A stretch of 8,585 nucleotides of DNA, taken from the NCBI GenBank assembly GCA_016278415.1, contig JADQBV010000226.1:1-8585 (forward strand), read 5' to 3'. This stretch comes from Halanaerobiales bacterium (GTDB taxonomy: Bacteria > Bacillota_F > Halanaerobiia > Halanaerobiales > DTU029). Below are positions 1 to 7,379 of the stretch, in pieces (the stretch's first letter is position 1; each line of letters starts with the position of its first letter). Position numbers and translations under genes: made by a program. The notes beneath the pieces are model-generated. The model was not told the DNA's origin. It worked only from the letters and a program-made list of their open reading frames with translations, and made no database searches.

Positions 1-1501
<1,501 letters not shown>

Positions 1502-1762
1502 TTACAATCCCCCATTTATACCAGCCATTTTTTCCATCCTCTTTCCTAAAGTAGAAGATGAAATCATTGATAAATAAATAGTCTCACCAGTTAATACAAA
1601 TGATCTGGCATTCCCTTCTGAATAATCTACTATAAACCCTTCCTCATCAGCAATATCAAAAAATTCTTTTGTAATATCAGACATTGTAGTACTATCTATA
1701 TCCCCAATCAGTACAACATCCTTTTGGGGTATCAAATAATCTCTACCTAAATGTAAGTACAC
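1502..1762 (-). CDS. remB: RemB / DUF370-family regulatory protein
   Basis: This is a small protein of the RemA/RemB (DUF370) family, which in Bacillus takes part in control of extracellular-matrix genes. The gene between recF and gyrB is the usual place for remB (yaaB). I set the start at the GTG at 1762, giving 86 residues beginning MYLHLGRDYLIPQKDVVLIG, because RemB proteins normally begin M-Y-x-H-L-G. The site AAGGGG (1771-1776) is then 8 nt upstream. An in-frame GTG three codons earlier (ending at 1771) would give 89 residues and a 4-bp overlap with the recF stop. It touches the Shine-Dalgarno site itself, so it is unlikely to be used. The ribosome site is made of the last two recF codons (AAG GGG), which suggests translational coupling. 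The exact role in this organism is inferred from the family only. Confidence 0.88.
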   Translation of the reverse strand: MYLHLGRDYLIPQKDVVLIGDIDSTTMSDITKEFFDIADEEGFIVDYSEGNARSFVLTGETIYLSMISSSTLGKRMEKMAGINGGL

Positions 1763-1767
1763 TATAT

Positions 1768-2883
1768 TCACCCCTTAGATTGGATAGATCCTTTTTCAAC
1801 TTCATATATTTTATGATTAGATTGTTTTAATTTTCCTAGAACATTTATATCTGTTGCAGTAATAAAAGTTTGTACTTTTTCAGCTATTAAATTAAGTAGA
1901 GTATCTCTCCTGTTTTCATCTAACTCACTAAAAACATCATCTAATAATAAAACCGGATATTCACCACTTTCAGATTTCATAAATTCTAATTCTGCTAGCT
2001 TTAAAGCTAATGCTGTTGTCCTTTGTTGACCTTGAGAACCATATTTTCTAAGATCAATTCCATTAATTGTTAATTTTAAATCATCACGATGTGGTCCAAA
2101 TAGTGTATACCCACGTTTAACTTCGTCTTTTCTATTATTTGCTAAAACTTCCCTAAATATAAGTTTTATATCATCATTTTTTGATATACTATTATTTAAA
2201 CTAGATTCATATTCTATTAGTAGGTTCTCACTACCATTAGTAATTTTTCTTTGGCTTAAACGGGCTAGTATTTTTAGTTTATCGATAACTTCCAGTCTTT
2301 TTTTTATAATCTTACTACCTAATTCAATTAATTTTTCGTCCCATATATCAAGAATATCATAATTTGATTTACGATGGTCTCTTATATCTTTCAAATAATT
2401 ATTTCGCTGTCTTAAAATATGACGATAATCATTTAATAAATAATGATAATATGTACTAACTTGAGATACCTCTATATTTAAAAATTCCCTACGATATGAA
2501 GGACCTCCTTTAACCAAATATAAATCTTCTGGTGAAAACAAAACTACATTAAGATTACCAATCAATTCTGATACTTTCTCTAAAGGATTATTATTTATTT
2601 CTGCCTTTTTACTAGATCCATCTAATTTTATTAATAATTTTAAACTATGATCCCTTTTTGTTAATAAACACTGTATTACTGAATTATCTTTTTTCCAGTT
2701 TATCATTTCTTTATCAGTACTTGTTCTATGTGAGGATACAGTACCTAGAAAATAAATTGACTCTAATAAATTAGTTTTACCTTGTCCATTATTTCCAATA
2801 AAAATATTTAAATTTGGATTTAATTCCAGGAAGATATCATTTAAATTTCTAAAATTAATTAGATTTATTTTTTCTAAATACAT
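1768..2883 (-). CDS. recF: DNA replication and repair protein RecF
   Basis: RecF is an SMC-like ATPase that loads RecA at single-strand gaps together with RecO and RecR. The 371-residue length is normal for the family. Seen in the translation: N-terminus MYLEKINLINFRNL, Walker A GNNGQGKT at 30-37, the RecF element FSPEDLYLVKGGPSYRR near 116-132, LFGPHRDDL at 261-269, ABC signature YGSQGQQRTT at 281-290, Walker B VLLLDD at 311-316 and D-loop SELD at 319-322. The start is 5 bp after the yaaA stop. Its best Shine-Dalgarno site, AGGTGA (2897-2902), is 13 nt from the ATG, which is rather far, and it lies within yaaA. Translation therefore probably depends on coupling to yaaA. The start is supported by the canonical N-terminal sequence. 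No defect is visible. Confidence 0.97.
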   Translation of the reverse strand: MYLEKINLINFRNLNDIFLELNPNLNIFIGNNGQGKTNLLESIYFLGTVSSHRTSTDKEMINWKKDNSVIQCLLTKRDHSLKLLIKLDGSSKKAEINNNPLEKVSELIGNLNVVLFSPEDLYLVKGGPSYRREFLNIEVSQVSTYYHYLLNDYRHILRQRNNYLKDIRDHRKSNYDILDIWDEKLIELGSKIIKKRLEVIDKLKILARLSQRKITNGSENLLIEYESSLNNSISKNDDIKLIFREVLANNRKDEVKRGYTLFGPHRDDLKLTINGIDLRKYGSQGQQRTTALALKLAELEFMKSESGEYPVLLLDDVFSELDENRRDTLLNLIAEKVQTFITATDINVLGKLKQSNHKIYEVEKGSIQSKG

Positions 2884-2888
2884 TTTAT

Positions 2889-3104
2889 CTAATGTCTCAC
2901 CTGGTATTCATCATCAAATCCGTCAATTTTAACAATATCCCCATCTTTTATTTTATGGGATCTTCTGGTTTCTACTTCATTATTAACATAAATATTACCA
3001 TTTTGTATTAATTCTTTAGCTTCTCCCCCACTAATAACCAAATTTGCCCATTTTAGGAATTGATCTAGTTGGATTTTATCAGTCTTAATTTTTATTGTTT
3101 GCAT
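2889..3104 (-). CDS. yaaA: S4-domain RNA-binding protein YaaA (RlbA)
   Basis: This 71-residue single-domain S4 protein is of the type found between dnaN and recF in Firmicutes, called YaaA or RlbA and linked to large ribosomal subunit biogenesis. The S4 fold is recognisable from the LDQFLKWANLVISGGEAKEL helical part (about 13-32), then IQNGNIYVNNEVETRRSHKI and the closing KDGDIVKI strand (54-61). The ATG has a Shine-Dalgarno site AGGTGA at 3112-3117 with 7-nt spacing. It follows dnaN after 64 bp of AT-rich sequence in which I see no hairpin terminator, so read-through from dnaN is likely. Family assignment rests on domain pattern plus position. A ribosomal target here is known only from relatives. 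Confidence 0.93.
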   Translation of the reverse strand: MQTIKIKTDKIQLDQFLKWANLVISGGEAKELIQNGNIYVNNEVETRRSHKIKDGDIVKIDGFDDEYQVRH

Positions 3105-3168
3105 TTTTATATCACCTACTTATATTTTTTTAATTTATATATTAAATATATCTTATAAGTTTTATCTA

Positions 3169-4281
3169 TTAAGCCCCAGGTCTAACAGGCATTATTAAAT
3201 ATATATAGTTATTATTAGAATCTTTTTTAATTGTAAGTGGATTTAATGGTCCTATCATTTCTAAAGTTATAACTTCATCTTTTAATATTTTCAAAACATC
3301 TATTAAATAACTTGCATCTATATCTATACTTTGCTCTGGTCCTTCAAGTTTAACTTCTATTATTTCATGGGCATTACCATATTCTGAACTAGCTGAGGTA
3401 ATTGACATTTCATTATCCGTTATTTTTATAGAAATAACATTTGAATCAAGTCGTGCTATTAGTGATGCTCTTTTTACTGCATTTAATAATTCTATACGGT
3501 CTATTTTAATCTGTGAATTGAATTTATCAGGTAGTACTTGTCTATAATTAGGAAATTGACCTTCTATTAATCTAGATATGAATATAATATCATTAAAAGT
3601 AAAGCGAATATAGCTGTCATTTAATAATAGTTCAATATTTTCATCTTCATCTACAATTAAATGATTTAATTCATTTAAAGTAGTTCCTGGTAAAATGGAT
3701 TTTATTTCTTTTTCTATTGTGTTGTTATTATTCATTTTACTATAAGCTAATCTATAGGTATTAGTAGTTACTAGATTTATATCTTTATTTGAAAGTACTA
3801 GTAATCCTCCTGTTAAAGCTGGTTGTGTTTGATCTGTTGATGTTGAAAACTTAACTTCTTCAATAATTTTATTGAACTTGCTTGAAGATAAATTTATTTT
3901 TAAGGCATCTTCTACTTCTGGTAGTTGAGGGAATTCATCAGCTTGAAATCCCTTTAGCTTAAAATTAGAATTTAGGCATTTTATTTCTACCTGATAATGT
4001 TCTGTATCAACAGTAAAAGATATATCAGCAGAAGGTAATTCTCTTATAATATTAGATAGTTCTGTAGCTGGTAAAACAATGGAACCTTCTTCTATTATAT
4101 CAGCATTTACCCAGTATTCTATACCAATTTCTAAATTATTAGCTATTAGTTTTATTCCTTTATCTTTTTTAGCCTCAAGATAAATACCTTTCAGTATAGG
4201 TAAAGTACTTTTTGCCGAAACAGCTCTTTGTACTATTTGAATTCCATTATAGAATTCTTTTTGATTAATTGTTAATTTCAT
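3169..4281 (-). CDS. dnaN: DNA polymerase III beta subunit (sliding clamp)
   Basis: DnaN is the ring-shaped dimer that tethers DNA polymerase III and many repair proteins to DNA. Its 370 residues cover the three repeated clamp domains. Landmarks are the N-terminus MKLTINQKEFYNGIQIVQRA, TLPILKGIYLEA (26-37), LTGGLLV (156-162), TNTYRLAY (173-180, equivalent of the usual TDSHRLA), LIEGQFPNYRQVLP (238-251) and the C-terminal YLIMPVRP (361-368) that forms part of the partner-binding pocket. It ends two residues later. The Shine-Dalgarno site GGAGGG (4289-4294) has 7-nt spacing. dnaN lies 289 bp downstream of dnaA, and this gap is the unwinding part of the origin. A minus-strand TATAAT lies at 4340-4345, but without a credible -35 box, so a separate dnaN promoter is possible and unproven. 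Confidence 0.97.
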   Translation of the reverse strand: MKLTINQKEFYNGIQIVQRAVSAKSTLPILKGIYLEAKKDKGIKLIANNLEIGIEYWVNADIIEEGSIVLPATELSNIIRELPSADISFTVDTEHYQVEIKCLNSNFKLKGFQADEFPQLPEVEDALKINLSSSKFNKIIEEVKFSTSTDQTQPALTGGLLVLSNKDINLVTTNTYRLAYSKMNNNNTIEKEIKSILPGTTLNELNHLIVDEDENIELLLNDSYIRFTFNDIIFISRLIEGQFPNYRQVLPDKFNSQIKIDRIELLNAVKRASLIARLDSNVISIKITDNEMSITSASSEYGNAHEIIEVKLEGPEQSIDIDASYLIDVLKILKDEVITLEMIGPLNPLTIKKDSNNNYIYLIMPVRPGA

Positions 4282-4304
4282 TTTTTAACCCTCCATTATT
4301 AAAC

Positions 4305-4313
4305 TTATCCACA
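4305..4313 (+). promoter_or_regulatory. DnaA box on the dnaN side of the A/T tract
   Basis: A perfect TTATCCACA lies 10 bp beyond the dnaN Shine-Dalgarno site (4289-4294), on the far side of the unwinding tract from the other boxes. It could add to origin architecture, or occlude dnaN expression when DnaA is bound. The sequence alone cannot decide between these. Confidence 0.75.
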
Positions 4314-4365
4314 ATTTATTTTAATTTTTTTTTGTTTTTATTATAATATATTTATAAATTTAAAA

Positions 4366-4383
4366 TAGTAGTAGTAGTAGTAG
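4366..4383 (+). repeat. DnaA-trio element: six perfect TAG repeats
   Basis: TAG is repeated six times without error on the plus strand and is followed directly by GGGCC (4383-4387). DnaA-trios are described as 3'-(G/A)AT-5' repeats next to a GC-rich block, on which DnaA forms a filament on single-stranded DNA. Read 3'-5' away from the DnaA boxes on the dnaA side, this tract is GAT six times, so both sequence and polarity fit. The A/T-rich tract to be melted lies just beyond it, at 4314-4365. Confidence 0.8.
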
Positions 4384-4519
4384 GGCCTGTAGATATGTTG
4401 AAAAGTGCTTTAAGAGCTGATATAACGTTAAAGTGCTTGTAGAGAACTTGTGAGTAAATAGAATATTCTTATCCACAAGTTAACATAAAAAAAATTACGT
4501 GTTTTTTATCCACAATTCC

Positions 4520-4550
4520 TTAACAGTTAGTTAACAGCTTATCCAGTTAG
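4520..4550. repeat. Short direct repeats next to the dnaA 3' end
   Basis: TTAACAG occurs at 4520-4526 and again at 4531-4537, an 11-bp step of about one helical turn. CAGTTAG occurs at 4524-4530 and at 4544-4550. They interleave with the degenerate box TTATCCAGT. AACAG also precedes three boxes in the upstream cluster, so these may be extended DnaA or accessory-protein sites. No function is known to me. Confidence 0.5.
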
Positions 4551-4570
4551 ATATCAACAGCCAAAATTTG

Positions 4571-5941
4571 TTAGGAATTTTTGATTTTTTCTTCTAATTT
4601 ATTAACTGTAGTCTTGAAATCTATTTCATTTTCACACTTTTGCTCAATTTTATTGTGTGCATGTATTACAGTAGTATGGTCCCTACCTCCAAACTCTTCT
4701 CCTATTTGAGGTAAAGATAGTTCAGTAAGTTCTCTAGATAGATACATAGCTATTTGCCTTGGAAATGCTAAATTATGTGTTCTCTTTTTTGATTTCATAT
4801 CTTCTATTTGTAAATTATAATAATTAGTAACAACTTTTTGAATTAAATCAATATCAACTTTTTTATCTAATCTATTATTTTTAGAAACCAAATCTTTTAG
4901 GGCTTCTTGAGCTAAATCAACATCTATTTCTCTATCAACTAAAGAAGAATATGCTATAACCTTAATTAAAGCACCTTCAAGTTCTCTAATATTAGATTGT
5001 ATTTTGTTTGCAATGTATATAATAACCTCATTAGGAATTTCTAATTTTTCTAAATCTGCTTTTTTCCTTAAGATTGCAATCCTAGTTTCTAAATCTGGTT
5101 TTTGCATATCTGTAATTAAACCCCATTCAAAACGTGAACGTAGTCTTTCTTCTAAGGTTGGTATTTCTTTAGGTGGTCTATCACTAGATATAATTAATTG
5201 TCTACTAGACTCATGTAGAGCATTAAATGTATGGAAAAATTCCTCTTGTGTTCTTTCTTTTCCAGCTAAAAACTGAATATCATCTACAAGTAATATATCT
5301 ATATTCCTATATTTTTCTCTAAATTCAATTGTACTATCATCTTTAATGGAGTTTATTAATTCATTTGTAAAAGTTTCAGAAGAAACATACATAACTTTAC
5401 TGTCAGGGGTATGATCAAGTATAAAATGAGCAATAGCTTGCATCAAATGGGTCTTTCCTAGTCCAACATCACCATATATAAATAGAGGATTATATGCCTT
5501 AGCAGGTGCCTCAGCAACAGCTAAAGAAGCAGCATGTGCAAATCTATTACTATTACCTACTACAAAAGTATCAAATACGTACTTAGGATTTAAACCATTA
5601 TACTCTCTTTTTTCTACTTCTTTTATATTGTTATTATTATCTTCTTGTGGTAATATTTTTTTGTCTATATTTTGAAGTTCTTTAGTAGTAAGAAAAATAG
5701 GAATCCAAGGGTTATTAGTTAAATCTTTTAGTATTTCTGCAATAAGATCCTTATACCTATTTTGAAGCCAATCTTTTATAAACTCATTAGGTACCTCTAT
5801 AATCAATTGATTCTCATCATTTAGTTCAATTGGTTTCGTATCGGAAAACCAAGTTTTAAAACTTGGATTAGTTAATTTTTCTTTTATTTTTTTTAATGTT
5901 TCTTGCCAGATATGATTTAATTCATCTTTTGAAAAAGACAT
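4571..5941 (-). CDS. dnaA: Chromosomal replication initiator DnaA
   Basis: DnaA is an AAA+ ATPase that binds DnaA boxes, melts the origin and loads the helicase. The 456 residues show all four domains. Domain I (1 to about 85) has [10 protein letters not shown] and the conserved SFKTWF. The short, Asn-rich linker (about 90-115) is domain II. Domain III follows: Walker A GDVGLGKT at 157-164, Walker B LLVDDI at 217-222, the arginine-finger box RLRSRFEWG at 266-274 and the sensor II region NIRELEGAL at 317-325. Domain IV holds [10 protein letters not shown] (392-401) and the DnaA signature [12 protein letters not shown] (421-432) that reads the DnaA box. The start is clear: AGGGGG (5949-5954), 7 nt before the ATG. 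It is flanked by DnaA-box clusters on both sides, which points to autoregulation. A promoter could not be fixed with confidence. The best minus-strand -10 candidates are 5984-5989 (TATACT) and 6121-6126 (TATAAT), neither with a good -35. Confidence 0.98.
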   Translation of the reverse strand: MSFSKDELNHIWQETLKKIKEKLTNPSFKTWFSDTKPIELNDENQLIIEVPNEFIKDWLQNRYKDLIAEILKDLTNNPWIPIFLTTKELQNIDKKILPQEDNNNNIKEVEKREYNGLNPKYVFDTFVVGNSNRFAHAASLAVAEAPAKAYNPLFIYGDVGLGKTHLMQAIAHFILDHTPDSKVMYVSSETFTNELINSIKDDSTIEFREKYRNIDILLVDDIQFLAGKERTQEEFFHTFNALHESSRQLIISSDRPPKEIPTLEERLRSRFEWGLITDMQKPDLETRIAILRKKADLEKLEIPNEVIIYIANKIQSNIRELEGALIKVIAYSSLVDREIDVDLAQEALKDLVSKNNRLDKKVDIDLIQKVVTNYYNLQIEDMKSKKRTHNLAFPRQIAMYLSRELTELSLPQIGEEFGGRDHTTVIHAHNKIEQKCENEIDFKTTVNKLEEKIKNS

Positions 5942-6047
5942 TTAAAAACCCCCTAAAGTTACATACGAAATAATCTTAAAAGTAGTATAATTTGTTAAGT
6001 AATAATAAATATTAAAAAGACACTTTACGATGTATAGGCTTTAAAGT

Positions 6048-6089
6048 AACATTAAAGTTATACACAGCTTTGTGGAAAACTTTAATGTT
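6048..6089. repeat. 12-bp perfect inverted repeat enclosing two facing DnaA boxes
   Basis: AACATTAAAGTT at 6048-6059 is exactly complementary to AACTTTAATGTT at 6078-6089. The 18-bp centre has a second short stem, CACA (6063-6066) with TGTG (6071-6074), around a GCTT loop. The boxes TTATACACA and TGTGGAAAA lie inside it, pointing at each other, and a third box starts at the last base of the right arm. It ends about 107 bp before the dnaA start codon. It could be a DnaA-binding palindrome in the dnaA control region, a cruciform, or a leader hairpin if dnaA transcription starts upstream of it. Confidence 0.75.
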
Positions 6090-6347
6090 TATCCACAAGT
6101 ACAAAACCCTAAATATACATATTATATAAGTAATACAAGACATTTTATTAACATAATTAATAACAGGATAATCACAAAATGTGGACAAATCCTAACTTTA
6201 TCCACAAGATGTTAGTAAAATTGACCACTTATCAACAGTTTGTGGATAAAAACAGATGTTTTGTGGATAACTTATTTAAATAAATCTAATAACTTTTAAT
6301 ATATTGGGGTTTTAAAGACATTTATTTAATTAACAGTTTGTGGATAA
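6058..6347. other. oriC: oriC, upstream DnaA-box cluster (rnpA-dnaA gap)
   Basis: Seven boxes fit the consensus TTWTNCACA. On the plus strand they are 6058-6066 (TTATACACA), 6089-6097 and 6198-6206 (both TTATCCACA). On the minus strand they are 6071-6079 (TTTTCCACA), 6241-6249, 6262-6270 and 6339-6347 (all TTATCCACA when read on that strand). One-mismatch sites lie at 6180-6188 (minus) and 6229-6237 (plus, TTATCAACA), with an outlier at 6617-6625 (TTATCAACA). The sites at 6229-6249 face each other across 3 bp. The density and the place upstream of dnaA match the upstream half of bipartite Firmicute origins, which captures DnaA and also represses dnaA. Confidence 0.88.
6234..6347. repeat. 16-bp direct repeat containing DnaA boxes
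   Basis: AACAGTTTGTGGATAA occurs identically at 6234-6249 and 6332-6347, 98 bp apart, each ending in a minus-strand DnaA box. The box between them (6262-6270) has a looser version of the same flank (AACAG at 6251-6255). Conservation outside the 9-bp box suggests that the flank matters, or that the segment was duplicated. Confidence 0.65.
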
Positions 6348-6665
6348 CTATTAACGAAGTGTTTTTTGTAGAATTATTAGTTTTATAAAAGTGTTTACTC
6401 TCTTTAAATGAAACCAAAATATAAGACCCTGTAAATTTGTCCTGCTTGTAGAAGCTCTAAAGAACTCTAAAGGATAGACCCCCTATAAAGATGACCTAAA
6501 AGATGAACTAAATATCATCCCATAGGAGTTTTTAATAAGAACCTTGGGATAAAATATATAAAAGTACTAAGATATAATTAGACATACTACTAACATAATA
6601 TCAGATTATTCTTAGATTATCAACAAAAATGATATTTAATCAATGTATATATAAGCAATTACTTC
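6348..6665. other. Non-coding stretch where rpmH would be expected; short repeats only
   Basis: No supported gene lies here on either strand. The frames are broken by frequent stops, and there is no Lys/Arg-rich run that could be L34. What can be seen: a 10-bp tandem repeat of CTCTAAAG (6455-6462 and 6465-6472); a 12-bp tandem repeat AAGATGAMCTAA (6488-6499 and 6500-6511); a hairpin of ATCCCA (6517-6522) plus AGG (6524-6526) with CCT (6542-6544) plus TGGGAT (6545-6550), with one bulged T and no T-tract; and a lone TATAAT at 6573-6578 without a -35. The DnaA-box-like TTATCAACA at 6617-6625 is the last origin-like signal before the rnpA promoter. Confidence 0.7.
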
Positions 6666-6694
6666 TTGACTACAATAGACAAATAACATATAAT
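6666..6694 (+). promoter_or_regulatory. Sigma-A promoter of the rnpA-yidD-yidC-khpB operon
   Basis: TTGACT (6666-6671) and TATAAT (6689-6694) are separated by exactly 17 bp, one mismatch from the vegetative consensus. Transcription should begin near 6701 and leave a leader of about 104 nt before rnpA. No other plus-strand promoter in the gap is comparable, so this probably drives the whole rightward operon. Confidence 0.88.
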
Positions 6695-6700
6695 TAGCTT

Positions 6701-6804
6701 TGTAATTAAACTTGGATACATGTTTTGATAAATTATGGTTAAAAATAGTATCAAGATAATGTTTGGTTTTTGATTTTTACTGACTACAGGGGGTTCTTAA
6801 TTTT
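6701..6804 (+). other. rnpA leader with alternative weak hairpins
   Basis: The predicted 5' leader has one segment, GTATCAAG (6748-6755), that can pair in three exclusive ways: with CTTGGATAC (6711-6719, one bulged G), with TTTGATA (6724-6730, one G-T pair), or, through ATCAA (6750-6754), with TTGAT (6770-6774), which is followed by a run of five T (6774-6778). The last resembles a very weak terminator. All the stems are short and AT-rich, so this may be chance. No coding frame with a ribosome site is present. Confidence 0.3.
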
Positions 6805-6812
6805 GTGGATAG
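6804..6812 (-). promoter_or_regulatory. DnaA-box-like site over the rnpA start codon
   Basis: TGTGGATAG differs from the reverse-orientation box TGTGGATAA only in its last base, and the GTG start codon of rnpA lies within it. DnaA bound here could block rnpA expression. The next near-match is 179 bp away, so chance similarity is quite possible. Confidence 0.4.
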
Positions 6813-7149
6813 ATTAAGAAAGAGTGAAGATTTCAAAAGGGTTTATAATAGAGGAAAGTCTTTAGCTACATATAACCTTGTTTTATATTATTATCCTAAT
6901 AGAACTGATACAAGCAGATTGGGTTTTTCGATTAGTAAAAAAATTGGAAATGCTGTAGTTAGAAACAAAATCAGGAGAAGGTTAAGGGAGATAATAAGAC
7001 TTAAAGAAAATTTAAAAAGGGGCTATGATATAGTTATTATAGTAAGAAAACCGGTTGTAAAACTTGAATATCTAGGAATGGAAAGGGATATTATTAAATT
7101 ATTTAATAAGGCTGATTTATTTAAGGGTAATAAAGGAATAGGGGATTGA
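6805..7149 (+). CDS. rnpA: Ribonuclease P protein component
   Basis: RnpA is the basic protein that binds the catalytic RNase P RNA and helps it cut 5' leaders from pre-tRNAs. The 114-residue length is typical. The N-terminus [16 protein letters not shown] is characteristic, as are [24 protein letters not shown] (39-62, containing the RNR signature at about 53-59) and the central [11 protein letters not shown] (73-83). The start is GTG, with AGGGGG at 6788-6793 and a spacing of 11 nt. No in-frame alternative lies nearby. The stop lies inside the ribosome-site region of yidD, so the genes are coupled. In most Firmicutes rpmH sits immediately upstream and is co-transcribed with rnpA. Here rnpA is the first gene after its own promoter. 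Confidence 0.96.
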   Translation: MDRLRKSEDFKRVYNRGKSLATYNLVLYYYPNRTDTSRLGFSISKKIGNAVVRNKIRRRLREIIRLKENLKRGYDIVIIVRKPVVKLEYLGMERDIIKLFNKADLFKGNKGIGD

Positions 7150-7154
7150 ATAAA

Positions 7155-7364
7155 ATGAGAAAAGTCCTGGTTATTATTATTAGATTTTATCAGAAAGCTA
7201 TTTCACCCTGGACTACCAGAAGTTGTAGGTTTTATCCTACATGTTCAGAATACACTGTTCTGGCTTTAAAAAAATATGGAGCAATAAAAGGTAGTTGGAT
7301 GGGTTTAAAAAGAATACTTAGATGTAATCCCTTTAATTCAGGAGGATATGATCCGGTAGAATAG
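7155..7364 (+). CDS. yidD: Membrane protein insertion efficiency factor YidD
   Basis: YidD is a small, membrane-associated protein that assists YidC-dependent insertion. It is commonly encoded between rnpA and yidC, as here. I choose the ATG at 7155 (69 residues, [19 protein letters not shown]) because AGGGGA at 7140-7145 is then 9 nt upstream. An in-frame TTG at 7146, overlapping the rnpA stop, abuts the Shine-Dalgarno site and should not work. Diagnostic motifs are [10 protein letters not shown] (24-33), [13 protein letters not shown] (48-60) and GGYDPV (63-68), with the three conserved cysteines at about 24, 30 and 57. The N-terminal hydrophobic segment with basic residues fits an amphipathic membrane-binding helix. 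Confidence 0.94.
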   Translation: MRKVLVIIIRFYQKAISPWTTRSCRFYPTCSEYTVLALKKYGAIKGSWMGLKRILRCNPFNSGGYDPVE

Positions 7365-7379
7365 GAGGAGTATGATTTT

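Larger units (their letters stand above)
4305..4560. other. oriC: oriC, dnaA-dnaN part (unwinding region with DnaA boxes)
   Basis: This gap between dnaA and dnaN holds three perfect TTATCCACA DnaA boxes on the plus strand at 4305-4313, 4469-4477 and 4506-4514. Weaker matches lie at 4388-4396 (TGTAGATAT), 4449-4457 (TGTGAGTAA), 4539-4547 (TTATCCAGT) and 4551-4559 (ATATCAACA). A nearly pure A/T tract runs from 4314 to 4365, followed by six TAG repeats and GGGCC. Going from the dnaA side, the order is boxes, GC-rich block, TAG repeats, A/T tract, as described for the unwinding side of the Bacillus subtilis origin. I infer that the duplex opens here. Function has not been shown for this organism. 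Confidence 0.88.

Noticed and set aside
4366..4383. TAG tract considered as a simple microsatellite
   Set aside because: Its position between a GC block and the A/T tract in the origin, with the right polarity, fits a DnaA-trio better than random slippage.
5004..5276. Open frame of 90 codons, plus strand
   Set aside because: Antisense to the dnaA AAA+ domain. No ribosome site and no recognisable motif.
6221..6249. Possible plus-strand promoter TTGACC, 17 bp, GGATAA
   Set aside because: The -10 is poor and is better explained as part of a DnaA box. The 6666-6694 promoter is far stronger.
6408..6434. ATG frame beginning Met-Lys-Pro-Lys-Tyr-Lys, considered as a relic of rpmH
   Set aside because: Stops after eight codons, has no ribosome site, and neither it nor the following sequence resembles L34 in any frame.
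6517..6550. Hairpin considered as a terminator for either operon
   Set aside because: No T-run follows on either strand, and both flanking operons are transcribed away from it.
6629..6697. 22-codon plus-strand micro-ORF
   Set aside because: No ribosome site, and it overlaps the -35 and -10 boxes of the rnpA promoter, so it would not be on that transcript.
6735..6773. 12-codon leader peptide frame upstream of rnpA
   Set aside because: No Shine-Dalgarno site. Too short to separate from chance.
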